54,014 nt of DNA from Aequorivita todarodis (GCF_028561335.1 NZ_JAQQTG010000008.1:1-54014), one strand, 5' to 3'. Counted from the stretch's first letter, positions 26,792-36,494 are shown. Notes: a model not told the origin generated them from the sequence alone. A program made the numbers and translations.

Positions 26792-27958
26792 TTATGTAGC
26801 CGGCTTATACTCCTTGCCCTCAATAACCATCTTCGCAATTATCTCACGTAAAATCTCGGAAGTTCCACCACCGATGGGCCCAAGCCTGCTATCTCGCAAC
26901 AAACGCGCCAACGGATAATCTTCCATATAGCCATAGCCGCCCAAAAACTGGAGGCATTCGGTCATTACCTCATCGGCAACTTTGGTGGAAATGAGTTTGC
27001 TCATCGTGGCTTCCTTCACTACATATTCGCCGTCGTTCAAGCGTTTTGCGGTAACGTAATTAAAGGTTTTGCAGACCTCAATTTCGCTGGCAAGCTGTGC
27101 CACGCGATGACGCAAGGCCTGAAATTTTGAAATACTCTTGCCAAAGGCAAAACGATCCTTCATATATTGAATGGTATATTCCAAAGCAAACTCGCTGCGG
27201 GCGTGGGCGTTGATACCCATAATCAAGCGTTCCAAAGCGAAATGTTGCATAATGTACGGAAAACCTTTGTTCTCCTCGCCCATCAAATTTTCTGCGGGAA
27301 TTTCCACATTGTCAAAGGCTATCTCCCCCGTATCGCTGGCGCGCCAGCCCAATTTATCGAGTTTGGTTGCGGAAACGCCTTTGGCCTCGCGGTCCACCAC
27401 AAAAATGCTGATGCCTTTGTTGCCCAATTCGGGAGCTGTTTTTGCGGCAACAATCAGATAATCGCTGTAAATTCCGTTGGTGATAAATGTCTTGGAACCA
27501 TTTAAAATATAACTATCGCCTTTTTTTACGGCAGTACTGCGCATTCCGGAAACATCGCTGCCGCCAAATGGTTCCGTGATGCAAAGACAGCCTATTTTTT
27601 CACCGGTAATGCTTGGTGCCAAATACTTTTCCTTTTGCTCGTGGTTTGCCTCCTTTTTAAGATGCGTCATCGCCAAATAGGCGTGTGCCCACATTGCCGC
27701 GGCAAAACCGCCACTGTTTATTTTTTGGAGCTCTTCCAAAAAAATCACGGTGTAAAAAAGATCGAGGTCCAAGCCGCCATATTTCTCGGGCTGATAGATT
27801 CCGAAGTAGCCCATCTGGCCAAACTTCTCCCAAATGAAACGTTCAATATGTCCCGTTTTTTCCCACTTTTCAATATGTGGCACTACTTCCTTTTGAAGAA
27901 AATCCTGAAAACTCTTTCTGAAAAATTCGTGTTCCTCTGTAAAATACATTTTACTCAT
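26792..27958 (-). CDS. Acyl-CoA dehydrogenase
   Basis: A 388-residue FAD enzyme that oxidises acyl-CoA to trans-2-enoyl-CoA. Signatures are CLCITEPFGGSDVSGMRSTA (about 125-143), FITNGIYSDY (158-167) and the C-terminal GPIGGGTSEILREI. The position that carries Glu in medium-chain enzymes is Gly here, as in long-chain/isovaleryl types. The catalytic base is therefore likely E243 in ALERL, where isovaleryl-CoA dehydrogenase has it. Substrate is not assignable. It is 47 bp downstream of the HhH gene. Confidence 0.93.
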   Translation of the reverse strand: MSKMYFTEEHEFFRKSFQDFLQKEVVPHIEKWEKTGHIERFIWEKFGQMGYFGIYQPEKYGGLDLDLFYTVIFLEELQKINSGGFAAAMWAHAYLAMTHLKKEANHEQKEKYLAPSITGEKIGCLCITEPFGGSDVSGMRSTAVKKGDSYILNGSKTFITNGIYSDYLIVAAKTAPELGNKGISIFVVDREAKGVSATKLDKLGWRASDTGEIAFDNVEIPAENLMGEENKGFPYIMQHFALERLIMGINAHARSEFALEYTIQYMKDRFAFGKSISKFQALRHRVAQLASEIEVCKTFNYVTAKRLNDGEYVVKEATMSKLISTKVADEVMTECLQFLGGYGYMEDYPLARLLRDSRLGPIGGGTSEILREIIAKMVIEGKEYKPAT

Positions 27959-28005
27959 GCTGCTCTGATACTAATATTTATAGGCCTTTCGGCAATTTTT
28001 TTAAT

Positions 28006-28890
28006 TTACTCAACGGACAAATATAACTGAATTAGCTGTAACTTTCTTTCCGTCATTCCCTCAATTTTGTCCAATTCTTGAATGTTGTTTACTTTTTCGT
28101 GAAGTCTTCGGTATTCCCAAATTTTCTTTGCCATTTCAAAAGAGATGCCGGGAATGGTAGAAATATCGGAGGCCGAAGCTGTATTGATATTTATTTTTGA
28201 AATTACTTTCGGCGTTTTCACAGTGAACATATTTAAGGTGCGTTGCACAACTGAAGGTTCCAATCCATAAACATTGTAAAGTTGAATATCATCTGAAAAG
28301 CCGCCCAACTTTTCGCGATAGGAAAGGATCCGCTTGCTCAATGCTTCGCCAATGCCGCTCACTTGCTGCAATTGCTCTTCGGTGGCTTTGTTCAAGTCTA
28401 TCTTTTGCCCAAAGGGCTTTTCCGCAAAACCTTTATCGTTTTTATAATCTTTGAAATTGCTTTTTGGTTTCGGATTGGTAACCCAATCGGGAAATTTGAA
28501 GTACGGACTCAATGCATTCAACAACGAATCTGAAACTCCGGTAACCCTTTTAAAATCTTCCGCTGAGTTGATCCATTTGCCTTCTTTTCGGTATTGGAGC
28601 AAACGGTCAATTTCCTCGTTTGTCATTCCCAAAACATAACCTTTGTAATCTGTTATGAAATTTGGGTTGAAAGGATATTTTTTTGGCTTTCTGTTTTCAA
28701 TTTCAACAAGCCGAAGTGAATCCAGTTCTTTTTGCATCGAGACAATTTCCGCGGAAGAAACATCGAAAGTATCCTTTTCAGAAAAATCAACGAACCAATA
28801 AACACATAACAATGAAATGACGAGCAGCAACAAAAGCAAAACCCCACTCCGTTGTTGCCTGCTGAACGTGAAGTGGGATTTTAATTCCAT
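28006..28890 (-). CDS. Membrane-anchored helix-hairpin-helix (ComEA-like) protein
   Basis: 294 residues. A short cytoplasmic start is followed by a transmembrane segment at 15-34 (SGVLLLLLLVISLLCVYWFV). Three HhH regions follow: about 75-130, about 163-198 (KIDLNKATEEQLQQVSGIGE) and about 233-292 (NINTASASDISTIPGI). HhH units bind the DNA backbone without sequence preference. Anchored outside the inner membrane, it could hold incoming DNA as ComEA does, but no other competence gene is adjacent. It follows the AGCS symporter by 12 bp. Confidence 0.88.
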   Translation of the reverse strand: MELKSHFTFSRQQRSGVLLLLLLVISLLCVYWFVDFSEKDTFDVSSAEIVSMQKELDSLRLVEIENRKPKKYPFNPNFITDYKGYVLGMTNEEIDRLLQYRKEGKWINSAEDFKRVTGVSDSLLNALSPYFKFPDWVTNPKPKSNFKDYKNDKGFAEKPFGQKIDLNKATEEQLQQVSGIGEALSKRILSYREKLGGFSDDIQLYNVYGLEPSVVQRTLNMFTVKTPKVISKININTASASDISTIPGISFEMAKKIWEYRRLHEKVNNIQELDKIEGMTERKLQLIQLYLSVE

Positions 28891-28902
28891 ATTGTTTCGT
28901 TT

Positions 28903-30528
28903 TTACATATGTTTCTGCATATCTTCCAAACCGTCGTCAATCGCATCGTGTTTGGTGCGGATCGCATTCATATAGCGGTTCAATTCCTTTCTTACAACTG
29001 GCGTCAATAATACAACCCCAATAATATTAGGCACGACCATTGCAAAAATCATGGCATCGGAGAAGTTGATGACCGAACCCAGACTGATAACCGATCCAAC
29101 CCATATAAAGATACAAAATAACAGTTTATAAATAAGCTCGGTAACCTTTCCTCTTCCGAAGAGATAGACCCAGCCCTGCATTCCGTAATAGGACCACGAA
29201 ATCATGGTTGAAAAGGCAAAGAGGATAACAGCTACCGTAAGTACTATCGAGAAATGCGGAATCACGCTATCAAATGCCGTTGCGGTAAGTTCTACCCCTT
29301 CCTTGACTTCTACTCCATATTGGATGATATTATTGTCGAAATTAGTTATTACAATAACCAAAGCCGTCATTGTACAAATCACTACCGTGTCAATAAAAGG
29401 TTCCAAAAGCGCCACAATTCCTTCGGAAGCGGGATATTTGGTGCGCACTGCCGAGTGGGCAATAGCTGCGGAACCAACCCCGGCTTCGTTTGAAAATGCC
29501 CCACGGCGAATTCCTTGTATCATTACTCCAACCAAACCGCCGGCAATTCCGAGACCGCTGAAAGCTCCCTCAAAAATCAAGGCGAAGGCATCGCCTATGT
29601 GGTGATAGTTGGCAACCAAAATAACAAGCGCTCCCAAAACATAGATACCGGCCATAAAAGGCACTATTTTTTCGGTCACTTTGGCAATACGCTTAATACC
29701 TCCAATAATTACCACTGCAACAATAATTGCCATAATAATACCAAACCAAATTGAGGCACTGGTACCCTGCAATTCAAAAAGCTGCACAAACTGGGCTGCG
29801 GCCTGGTTTGCCTGAAACATATTTCCGCCGCCGAAAGAGCCGCCGATTACAAATATGGCAAACAGAATAGCGAGTACTTTACCCAGACCGCCCATTCCTT
29901 TTTGGCCAAGGCCTTTTTTAAGATAATACATCGGGCCCCCGTAAACAGTTCCATCGGGACCAACATCACGGAATTTTACCCCCAAAGTACATTCGGCAAA
30001 TTTTGATGCCATCCCCAGAATACCTGCAAGAATCATCCAAAAGGTAGCTCCGGGCCCCCCAATGGAAAGGGCTACGGCAACCCCGGCAATATTTCCCAAA
30101 CCTACCGTTGCGGAAAGTGCCGCCGTTAAAGCCTGAAAATGCGAAACTTCCCCATCGGCACTGTCATCGCGGATGGTCTCGATCAAATTTTCCTGTTCGT
30201 TGGGCGTTACATCGCCGTATAGCGTATCGGCACCGTGTTTTTCAATATCTTCGTATTTCCCTCTTACTACACGAAGGGCAGTGCCAAAACCCGTGATATT
30301 TATAAGTTTGAAATAAAAGGTGAAATACAGCGCACCTCCAATCAATACTATGAGCACCCACGGTATCTGGAAAGATTCCGAAAACGGAATTTCATAAAAA
30401 ATCAAGTTGACAAACCAACCTGTATATTTTTGGAATATTGCATCAACTTTTTCGGAAGCGGTGGTTTCCTGTGCAAAAGTGAAAATTGGAATTAAAAAAG
30501 TGATTAGCGAAAGAAGATATTTCTTCAT
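28903..30528 (-). CDS. Sodium:alanine symporter family (AGCS) transporter
   Basis: 541 residues. A cleavable-looking signal (1-20, ending FTFAQ) precedes the AGCS core, an arrangement I know from other Bacteroidota. Family motifs are SHFQALTAALSATVGLGNIA (129-148) and GGPGATFWM (157-165), followed by about ten transmembrane helices. A soluble insert at about 88-130 is rich in acidic residues. It should import alanine or glycine with Na+. It lies 102 bp after the K+ channel gene, on the same strand. Confidence 0.92.
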   Translation of the reverse strand: MKKYLLSLITFLIPIFTFAQETTASEKVDAIFQKYTGWFVNLIFYEIPFSESFQIPWVLIVLIGGALYFTFYFKLINITGFGTALRVVRGKYEDIEKHGADTLYGDVTPNEQENLIETIRDDSADGEVSHFQALTAALSATVGLGNIAGVAVALSIGGPGATFWMILAGILGMASKFAECTLGVKFRDVGPDGTVYGGPMYYLKKGLGQKGMGGLGKVLAILFAIFVIGGSFGGGNMFQANQAAAQFVQLFELQGTSASIWFGIIMAIIVAVVIIGGIKRIAKVTEKIVPFMAGIYVLGALVILVANYHHIGDAFALIFEGAFSGLGIAGGLVGVMIQGIRRGAFSNEAGVGSAAIAHSAVRTKYPASEGIVALLEPFIDTVVICTMTALVIVITNFDNNIIQYGVEVKEGVELTATAFDSVIPHFSIVLTVAVILFAFSTMISWSYYGMQGWVYLFGRGKVTELIYKLLFCIFIWVGSVISLGSVINFSDAMIFAMVVPNIIGVVLLTPVVRKELNRYMNAIRTKHDAIDDGLEDMQKHM

Positions 30529-30630
30529 AGTGGAATTTTAAGATTTAACGTTTTAAAAAATAAAACGAAGCAAGATGCTTAAAAAAAACTACAATTTCAA
30601 AAAATTAAAAGGAAATTTGTTAACGTTTCC

Positions 30631-31638
30631 TTAAACACCGTATTCCCTTTTCAGGCTTTCTATTTGTTCGGGGCGCCCAATCAAAATAAGTTTTGAGTTT
30701 TTTTGAAGGATGAGCGAAGGTTCGGGGTTCACGATGTATTCTCCCTTTGGGCCACGATAACCTATGATGGAGCAACCTGTTTTTTTACGGACGTCCAAAT
30801 CCTTTATGGCCTGTTCCCTTCCGTGCGGGCACATTTTTTCAAAAGGGATCTGCTCTACATTGATGCTGTCCTGTTGCCCAGAAACGGTCAAGTTATCCAA
30901 GAACTCAACCAGATCTGGCACTACCACCAGGGAAGCCATATGGTCGCCGCCAATTTTATCGGGCATTATTACATTATCCGCACCGCCGAGTTTCAGTTTT
31001 TTATAGCTGGTCTCTTCGCTGGCGCGACTTATAATTTTAAGATTTTTGTTCATCTGCCGGGCCGAGAGCACGATAAAAAGATTGTCGGCATCGTTCGGGG
31101 TGGCGCAGATAAGCGTTGCCGCTCTCTCTATGCCGGCTTTTAGCAGGACCTCGTCCTCAATGGCATTGCCGAGGATGAAAAGATTCTTCTCATCGGAAAA
31201 CCGCTCGATAATCTCCTCGTCCTTTTCAATAATAACGAATGGCCGATTGTAGGCCGCCAATTTTTGGACCGCCTGTTTTCCGTTTCTGCCATAGCCGCAA
31301 ACTATGATGTGGCCGTGCATGGATTCCAATTTTTTCTGCACTTTTTTCTGTCTTAAACTTCCAATGTTCTTACTTAAAATATATTCCGTGATAACCGAAA
31401 TGGCATAACCAACGATAAAGATACTGGAAATGATAAGAAGCGACACAAATATTTTTTCCTGCGGGCTCAAGGGCATCACTTCGCCATAGCCCACAGTGGT
31501 AACCGTAATTACCGTCATGTAAAAAGCGTCTATCCACGAGTAATCGGAGAAAAAATGAAAGCCCACCACTCCGGTCATAAACACCAGGAGCAAAAGAAGA
31601 ATCGCGACCGTTATTTTGGAGCTGAAGAGTTGCTTCAT
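30631..31638 (-). CDS. Two-helix potassium channel with TrkA (RCK) domain
   Basis: 335 residues. Two transmembrane helices (about 8-28 and 63-88) flank a pore loop with the selectivity filter TVGYG (48-52). The cytosolic RCK/TrkA-N domain has GYGRNG at 115-120 (nucleotide-binding loop), and a TrkA-C domain occupies about 250-335. It is an MthK-like K+ channel gated by ligand binding to the RCK ring. Its ATG overlaps the stop of the PspC gene (ATGA), suggesting coupled translation. Confidence 0.92.
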   Translation of the reverse strand: MKQLFSSKITVAILLLLLVFMTGVVGFHFFSDYSWIDAFYMTVITVTTVGYGEVMPLSPQEKIFVSLLIISSIFIVGYAISVITEYILSKNIGSLRQKKVQKKLESMHGHIIVCGYGRNGKQAVQKLAAYNRPFVIIEKDEEIIERFSDEKNLFILGNAIEDEVLLKAGIERAATLICATPNDADNLFIVLSARQMNKNLKIISRASEETSYKKLKLGGADNVIMPDKIGGDHMASLVVVPDLVEFLDNLTVSGQQDSINVEQIPFEKMCPHGREQAIKDLDVRKKTGCSIIGYRGPKGEYIVNPEPSLILQKNSKLILIGRPEQIESLKREYGV

Positions 31639-31865
31639 AAATCAAAGACCGAGGTTCGTTTGGTGTTCACAAGATCCTTCAGCTTCAATAGGAAAGCCAG
31701 GGTAAGATAAATGGCAAAGCCTATCCCAAAGGTGGCGAAGGAAACATAAATGAAAAACAGGCGGACGCTCTTGGCGCGCATCCCCAGCCTTTCGGCAAAG
31801 CGGGAGGACACGTAAAAGCCCCGTTTTTCAAGATAGTGGCGCAATGAATATACAGCTTGCAACAT
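31635..31865 (-). CDS. PspC domain membrane protein
   Basis: 76 residues. The PspC-type sequence is GFYVSSRFAERLGMRAKSVR followed by a transmembrane segment at about 36-60 (FFIYVSFATFGIGFAIYLTL). PspC relatives take part in envelope-stress sensing. No other psp gene is adjacent. It overlaps the K+ channel start by four bases, so the two products are probably made together, and a joint role in membrane state is possible but unproven. Confidence 0.85.
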   Translation of the reverse strand: MLQAVYSLRHYLEKRGFYVSSRFAERLGMRAKSVRLFFIYVSFATFGIGFAIYLTLAFLLKLKDLVNTKRTSVFDL

Positions 31866-31921
31866 AGCTGCAAATTACACTTTTTCGGTATAAATCTGTA
31901 CGTTCACAAATAGAAAAATCA

Positions 31922-33226
31922 TTATTGAAGTTGTTGGACCTTTGCTGTTTTTCGTTCGGAACCGATAATGGAATTTCCGATCGCACATTGCAAACACCTG
32001 TTTTTATCGCAGTATTCACTTTTTAGTTGAAGCAAGGCCTGACTATTGCACGCGTTTTTCGAAATATTTTTTAAAGAATTATATTTCTTCACAATCGTGT
32101 TTTCTTCGGAAGAAATTTCAGAGGCCAGCCTCAATATTTGTTCAGAAATATCCTTGCCCTGCTGCACTGCATAGCAAAATTTTAGGGGGATAATCGTATT
32201 GATTACCAAAAGGTCCATAAAGCTTTTACTGATGCGCTTTTTTCGCTGTAGCGAACCAATTCCGAAGTTATAATGGGTATCCCAATACTCACTTCCGCAT
32301 ACTGCGAAAAGCTTATAAAGCGCATTCACATTTTGTGCGGCAATTACTTTGGAAAACAGGTTTTCCTGCTCAAAATAGAGCATCGCAAATTGTGCCAGGC
32401 GCACCGTGGGAAAGTTCGGTGGACGCAGCCTGAAAAACTTCGGGGCAATTACATTTGAATTTTCCAGTTGGAATTTATGCTTTAAATATCCATAACGGGT
32501 TTTCAGCGTTTTGAAATACCAATCCTCCGTATCGCCTTCCAGCAATCCAGCTTGTCCCATCAACAGCGCTTCCAGATCCTGCCGTTCCTGGCTACATTTT
32601 TTTACTACCGAAAAATCAATCGATTTGGCAACGCTGAAAAAGGAATCGCCATTTACTTTCAACCCAAAATTTTTACAAAGCATTCTGAAGAGCAGACTTT
32701 CCCAGTGGTTTTGAGTTTCTTTCAACTCCTTCAGAAGTATCTTTTCTTTTCTTTGAAGCCGTTCCAGATACAGTCTTTCCAACCAATTTTCCGCAGTAAA
32801 CTCGTCTATTGAAGCAAAATCATTTTCGCAGTTGATCCATTTTTTTTCCTGTGAAAACAGCTTTTGGTACCGCTCCTGGGTGGTTTTCGGAACGTGTTTT
32901 TTCAAAATAAAAGTGGGAATCGCGGAGCCGTCCTTTCTGTAAATTTCAGCATCGTGTTCCCATACTACGTGGAGGATTACATTGTCATACGCCGAGTCGG
33001 TTTCGTGGGCATGGGCATACCAATCGGAAGACTTTAAGTGAATTTCAACATTGCCGGCCCACAGTTGGCTGTCCAACTCAATCTGGGCATTAAAAAAATC
33101 AGGGCCAGAGTTCTGGTTATGGCTCCCGGGGTTTTTGATGTGTAAAATTTCGCCATTTGAAGTGTAAAGACCGCCCACGTCAAACTTCTGAAATTTCCAC
33201 ACGTAGTGCAGAAAATCCTCTTTCAT
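31922..33226 (-). CDS. DUF2851 family protein
   Basis: 434 residues. It opens MKEDFLHYVWKFQKFD and GSHNQNSGPDFFNAQIELD, characteristic of DUF2851, with conserved GNVEIHLKSSDWYAH. Four cysteines near the end (C393, C406, C411, C414; CDKNRCLQC) suggest a metal or Fe-S site. The N-terminal PDF...E..K pattern looks nuclease-like, but that is a guess. No signal peptide. It lies 56 bp upstream of the PspC gene on the same strand. Confidence 0.88.
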   Translation of the reverse strand: MKEDFLHYVWKFQKFDVGGLYTSNGEILHIKNPGSHNQNSGPDFFNAQIELDSQLWAGNVEIHLKSSDWYAHAHETDSAYDNVILHVVWEHDAEIYRKDGSAIPTFILKKHVPKTTQERYQKLFSQEKKWINCENDFASIDEFTAENWLERLYLERLQRKEKILLKELKETQNHWESLLFRMLCKNFGLKVNGDSFFSVAKSIDFSVVKKCSQERQDLEALLMGQAGLLEGDTEDWYFKTLKTRYGYLKHKFQLENSNVIAPKFFRLRPPNFPTVRLAQFAMLYFEQENLFSKVIAAQNVNALYKLFAVCGSEYWDTHYNFGIGSLQRKKRISKSFMDLLVINTIIPLKFCYAVQQGKDISEQILRLASEISSEENTIVKKYNSLKNISKNACNSQALLQLKSEYCDKNRCLQCAIGNSIIGSERKTAKVQQLQ

Positions 33227-33281
33227 TTGAAACTATTTTAGTGGGGAGTCTTAAACCGTGAGATAAATATAGCAAAAAATA

Positions 33282-33662
33282 TTATGCCTCGACCTCTTCC
33301 TTTTGCAATTTTTCCTTCGTATCTGCCTGTTTTTGAACTTTTTCCGAAATGGTATCCACAAAAAGAATACGGTTCCATTTGTAAAGTCTGCGCGATAGCA
33401 GCACGTAGCGAAAAATGCCGACCACCAAAAAAATAACGCAAACCACCAATGCGATGTAACCCAACCAATGAATATCCCTAAAATCCTTGAGCTGAAGTAT
33501 GGCAATACCGCCCAAAAGCAAATAAAGCGAGGATCGGATATAGGACAGCAGCGTGCGCTCGTTGGCCAGTTTGGTACGCTCAAGTGCCAATATTTCATTG
33601 GTATTTGCGGGTACTGGCTTGGTGCGAAGAAATCGAAATAATTTTTTGGCTTCGTTTTTCAT
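33282..33662 (-). CDS. DUF202 (YidH-like) membrane protein
   Basis: 126 residues from the ATG at 33662 (MKNEAKK). The DUF202 signature LALERTKLANERTLLSYIRS is followed by two transmembrane helices (YLLLGGIAILQL and GYIALVVCVIFLVVGIFRYV) and a charged tail. A longer reading from 33713 adds 17 codons that run into an inverted repeat, so I reject it. Function unknown. Confidence 0.85.
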   Translation of the reverse strand: MKNEAKKLFRFLRTKPVPANTNEILALERTKLANERTLLSYIRSSLYLLLGGIAILQLKDFRDIHWLGYIALVVCVIFLVVGIFRYVLLSRRLYKWNRILFVDTISEKVQKQADTKEKLQKEEVEA

Positions 33663-33700
33663 AGTAGCATAAAAATACGAATTATTTATTGGAGATTGTA

Positions 33701-33745
33701 ACCACAAATTCACGAATAATTATATATAATTCGTGAATTCGTGGT
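33701..33745. terminator. Inverted repeat beyond the 3' end of the CBS gene
   Basis: ACCACAAATTCACGAAT (33701-33717) pairs with ATTCGTGAATTCGTGGT (33729-33745) with one mismatch. The sides are AT-rich. It lies 6 bp past the cystathionine beta-synthase stop (minus) and upstream of DUF202. It may terminate the former, or be a dispersed repeat. Confidence 0.55.
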
Positions 33746-33751
33746 GAAAAA

Positions 33752-35110
33752 TTACAAGGCGCTTATTATATCGTGCTTTGTGATTATATTGTATTTTCCA
33801 TCGCCCAAATCGACCAAAACGGCATTGTTCTCTTTATGGATCAATTTTGAAATTTCTTCAATTGAGGTGCTCTTTTTTACAATTGGGAAAGGTTTGTGCA
33901 TTACTTCTTTTATAGGAAGATTTGCCACGTTTTTGTTTTCCAGATATTTCCGAAGCAGATCGGCCTCGTCCAAAGCGCCCACAAAGCCTGTCGTGTCTTC
34001 CACGGGAATCTGGCTGATGTGGTATTTTTTCATGCGCTCAATGGCGTGGCCCACCAATTCCTCGGTCTTTACGGTAATCAACGGTTTGTCCTCGTGCTCC
34101 TTGATCAAATCGGAAGCGTTTTTTGCCTCGTCCTCCACAAAGCCGCGCTCGCGCATCCACTCATCGTTGTACATTTTGCCAACGTAGCGGCTTCCGTGGT
34201 CGTGGAAAAGAACGACTACCACATCATCTTTCGTGAATTTATCCTTCAGTTGAAGCAAGCCTTTTATTGCCGCTCCCGCTGAATTCCCCAAAAAGAAACC
34301 TTCCATCTTGGCGAGTTTTTGGGTATAAATAGCTGCGTCTTTATCGGTTACTTTTACAAAACCGTCAATCACACTGAAATCCACGTTCTTCGGAAGGATA
34401 TCTTCGCCAATTCCTTCGGTGATGTAGGGATAGATTTCGTTTTCGTCAAAAATCCCCGTTTCGTGGTATTTTTTGAAAACACTTCCGTAGGTATCAATTC
34501 CCCAGATTTTTACATTTGGGTTCTGTTCCTTTAAATATTTCCCTACGCCGCTAATTGTTCCCCCGGTACCAACACCTACCACAAAATGGGTTACTTTTCC
34601 GTCGGTCTGCTTCCAGATTTCAGGGCCCGTGCTTTCGTAATGTGCCTTGGTGTTGCTGAGATTGTCGTATTGGTTTACGTACCAACTGTTGGGCGTCTCC
34701 TCCGCCAACCTTTTTGAAGTGGAGTAATAACTGCGCGGGTCCTCGGGGGCCACGTTGGTTGGGCAAACCACCACTTTGCTGCCCACGGCTTTTAGAATAT
34801 CAATCTTTTCCTTGCTCTGCTTATCGCTAATTACGCAGACCATTTTGTAGCCTTTTACGATTGCGGCGAGCGCAAGGCCCATTCCCGTATTTCCGGAGGT
34901 TCCCTCGATGATTGTTCCGCCGGGTTTCAATCTTCCGTCGGCCTCGGCGTCTTCAATCATCTTTACGGCCATTCTATCCTTTACCGAATTTCCCGGGTTG
35001 AAAGTTTCGTATTTGGCGAGCACCAAAGCGGGAATATCCCCAATTATCTTGTTGATTTTTACCATGGGCGTATTGCCGATGGTTCCCAATATATTTTCTG
35101 CGTATTCCAT
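33752..35110 (-). CDS. Cystathionine beta-synthase type PLP enzyme with two CBS domains
   Basis: 452 residues. The PLP fold-type II catalytic domain spans about 1-320, with the Schiff-base lysine K44 (NPGNSVKDRMA), the phosphate/carboxylate loop EGTSGNTGMG, and GVGTGGTISG. Two CBS domains follow (about 335-390 and 397-452). It condenses serine or O-acetylserine with homocysteine or sulfide. The fused CBS pair favours cystathionine beta-synthase over cysteine synthase. Cytoplasmic. No other transsulfuration gene is adjacent. Confidence 0.9.
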   Translation of the reverse strand: MEYAENILGTIGNTPMVKINKIIGDIPALVLAKYETFNPGNSVKDRMAVKMIEDAEADGRLKPGGTIIEGTSGNTGMGLALAAIVKGYKMVCVISDKQSKEKIDILKAVGSKVVVCPTNVAPEDPRSYYSTSKRLAEETPNSWYVNQYDNLSNTKAHYESTGPEIWKQTDGKVTHFVVGVGTGGTISGVGKYLKEQNPNVKIWGIDTYGSVFKKYHETGIFDENEIYPYITEGIGEDILPKNVDFSVIDGFVKVTDKDAAIYTQKLAKMEGFFLGNSAGAAIKGLLQLKDKFTKDDVVVVLFHDHGSRYVGKMYNDEWMRERGFVEDEAKNASDLIKEHEDKPLITVKTEELVGHAIERMKKYHISQIPVEDTTGFVGALDEADLLRKYLENKNVANLPIKEVMHKPFPIVKKSTSIEEISKLIHKENNAVLVDLGDGKYNIITKHDIISAL

Positions 35111-35141
35111 AACAAATTTTAGAAGTGCAAAGGTATAAAAA

Positions 35142-35174
35142 AGTCCTCCCCCAGCCCCTCCAAAGGAAGGGAGA
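35142..35174. repeat. C-rich dispersed repeat upstream of the CBS gene
   Basis: AGTCCTCCCCCAGCCCCTCC followed by AAAGGAAGGGAG. It resembles the second half of the repeat at 43003-43072 in inverse orientation. It lies 31 bp upstream of the cystathionine beta-synthase start, in the leader. Confidence 0.6.
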
Positions 35175-35201
35175 TTTTTATGAGCTTGATAAATTATCGA
35201 T

Positions 35202-35240
35202 TAAAAAAAAAACCCCAAAGATTTTTGAGACCTTTGGGGT
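35202..35240 (-). terminator. Rho-independent terminator after the FtsX-like permease
   Basis: ACCCCAAAG (35212-35220) pairs with CTTTGGGGT (35232-35240). On the minus strand ten Ts follow. It lies 9 bp past the permease stop. Confidence 0.88.
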
Positions 35241-35249
35241 CTAAGTTCG

Positions 35250-36485
35250 TTACTCAAACCGAATGGCCTTCACCGGAGAAATTTTTGAAATAATAAAAGA
35301 AGGTATCAAAAGCATCAAAAGGCAAAGCAAAAATGTACCTGCGTTCAATATTAAAATATAGTCCCAATGCAAATAAACTGGGGCTTCGTTTACGTAATAA
35401 GTATCTGGGTTTAGTTTGAAAATTTTACCGTATTTCTGAATTAAAAGTAAACCAATCCCTATAATATTTCCCCAAAAAAGCCCCACACCAATCAAATACA
35501 TCGCGTTATAAAGAAACACTTTCCGCACGCTCCAATCGCTGCTGCCTAAGGCTTTTAGAATTCCAATCATTTGAGTTCGCTCCAAAATCAAAACCAACAA
35601 AGCGGTAATCATATTGATGCCCGCCACCAAAATCATTATTCCAATAATCATTATAATGTTGAAGTCGAAAAGATCGAGCCACTCAAAGATAGAGGCATAT
35701 TTTTGGCGGATGGTCTGGGTGTCGAGCGTGCTCCCGGTTTCGTTGTAAACTTCGTTGCCAATTGGGACTATTTCATCAAAATCATCCACAAAAACCTCAA
35801 AGGCGCCGATTTGGTCGGCTTCCCATTTGTTCAGTCGCTGAATGTGGCGAATGTCCGTTATTATAAATTGTTCGTCAAACTGTTGAAAGCCGCTGTTGTA
35901 AATTCCCACAATATCAAAACCACGGCTGCGAGGAGTTTTGGAAACTTCATCGTTCAGAAAAAAAGTAGTTACTTTATCGCCCAGTTTCAGATGTAGCCTA
36001 TTCGCCAAATATTCCGAAATCAGGATGTCCTCATTTAAATCGCCTTTAAAATCGGGCAGTTTTCCCTCAACCAAATAATCCTTGAAATATTCCCAATCAT
36101 AATCGTCGCCAACGCCTTTTACCACCACGCCCTCAAAATCGGTCTCGGTGCGGATTACGCCGCCTTTTGAAGCGGTAACTTGCACGTGTTTTATTCCTTC
36201 AATATTTTTGAAAGTTGGATAAAAATCCTGGTTTTTCGAAATTGGGTTTTGGGAATCGTTGGAAAAATTGGTGTCGAAATTCGTAATAATTATATCGCCA
36301 TTAAAGGCAGAAACCTTTTCGCGAATCTTTTTTTGGAGCCCCACGCCCGTGGCAATGGAAACGAGCATCATAATAATGCCGAGTGCAATTGCAGTGATTG
36401 CAATTTTTATAATCGGCGCCGAAATACTACTTTTATAGTCCTTGGAAGCAATGATGCGCCGAGCGATGAAAAATTCGAAATTCAC
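35250..36485 (-). CDS. FtsX/LolC-type ABC transporter permease
   Basis: 411 residues with the MacB/LolC topology. A first transmembrane helix lies at about 28-49 (IAITAIALGIIMMLVSIATG), a periplasmic domain at about 50-265, and three C-terminal helices (about 272-300, 320-345 and 370-398), ending FIISKISPVKAIRFE. It is probably the membrane part of a lipoprotein-release system (LolCE-like). The ATPase partner is not adjacent; the FtsE-like ATPase at 47200 is a distant candidate only. Its start codon lies 9 bp from the start codon of the divergent NamZ-like gene. Confidence 0.9.
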   Translation of the reverse strand: MNFEFFIARRIIASKDYKSSISAPIIKIAITAIALGIIMMLVSIATGVGLQKKIREKVSAFNGDIIITNFDTNFSNDSQNPISKNQDFYPTFKNIEGIKHVQVTASKGGVIRTETDFEGVVVKGVGDDYDWEYFKDYLVEGKLPDFKGDLNEDILISEYLANRLHLKLGDKVTTFFLNDEVSKTPRSRGFDIVGIYNSGFQQFDEQFIITDIRHIQRLNKWEADQIGAFEVFVDDFDEIVPIGNEVYNETGSTLDTQTIRQKYASIFEWLDLFDFNIIMIIGIMILVAGINMITALLVLILERTQMIGILKALGSSDWSVRKVFLYNAMYLIGVGLFWGNIIGIGLLLIQKYGKIFKLNPDTYYVNEAPVYLHWDYILILNAGTFLLCLLMLLIPSFIISKISPVKAIRFE

Positions 36486-36494
36486 TACGATTTT

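Noticed and set aside
36180-36494. Upstream extension of the NamZ-like ORF
   Set aside because: It is antisense to the permease N-terminus and would hide the lipoprotein signal that begins at 36495.
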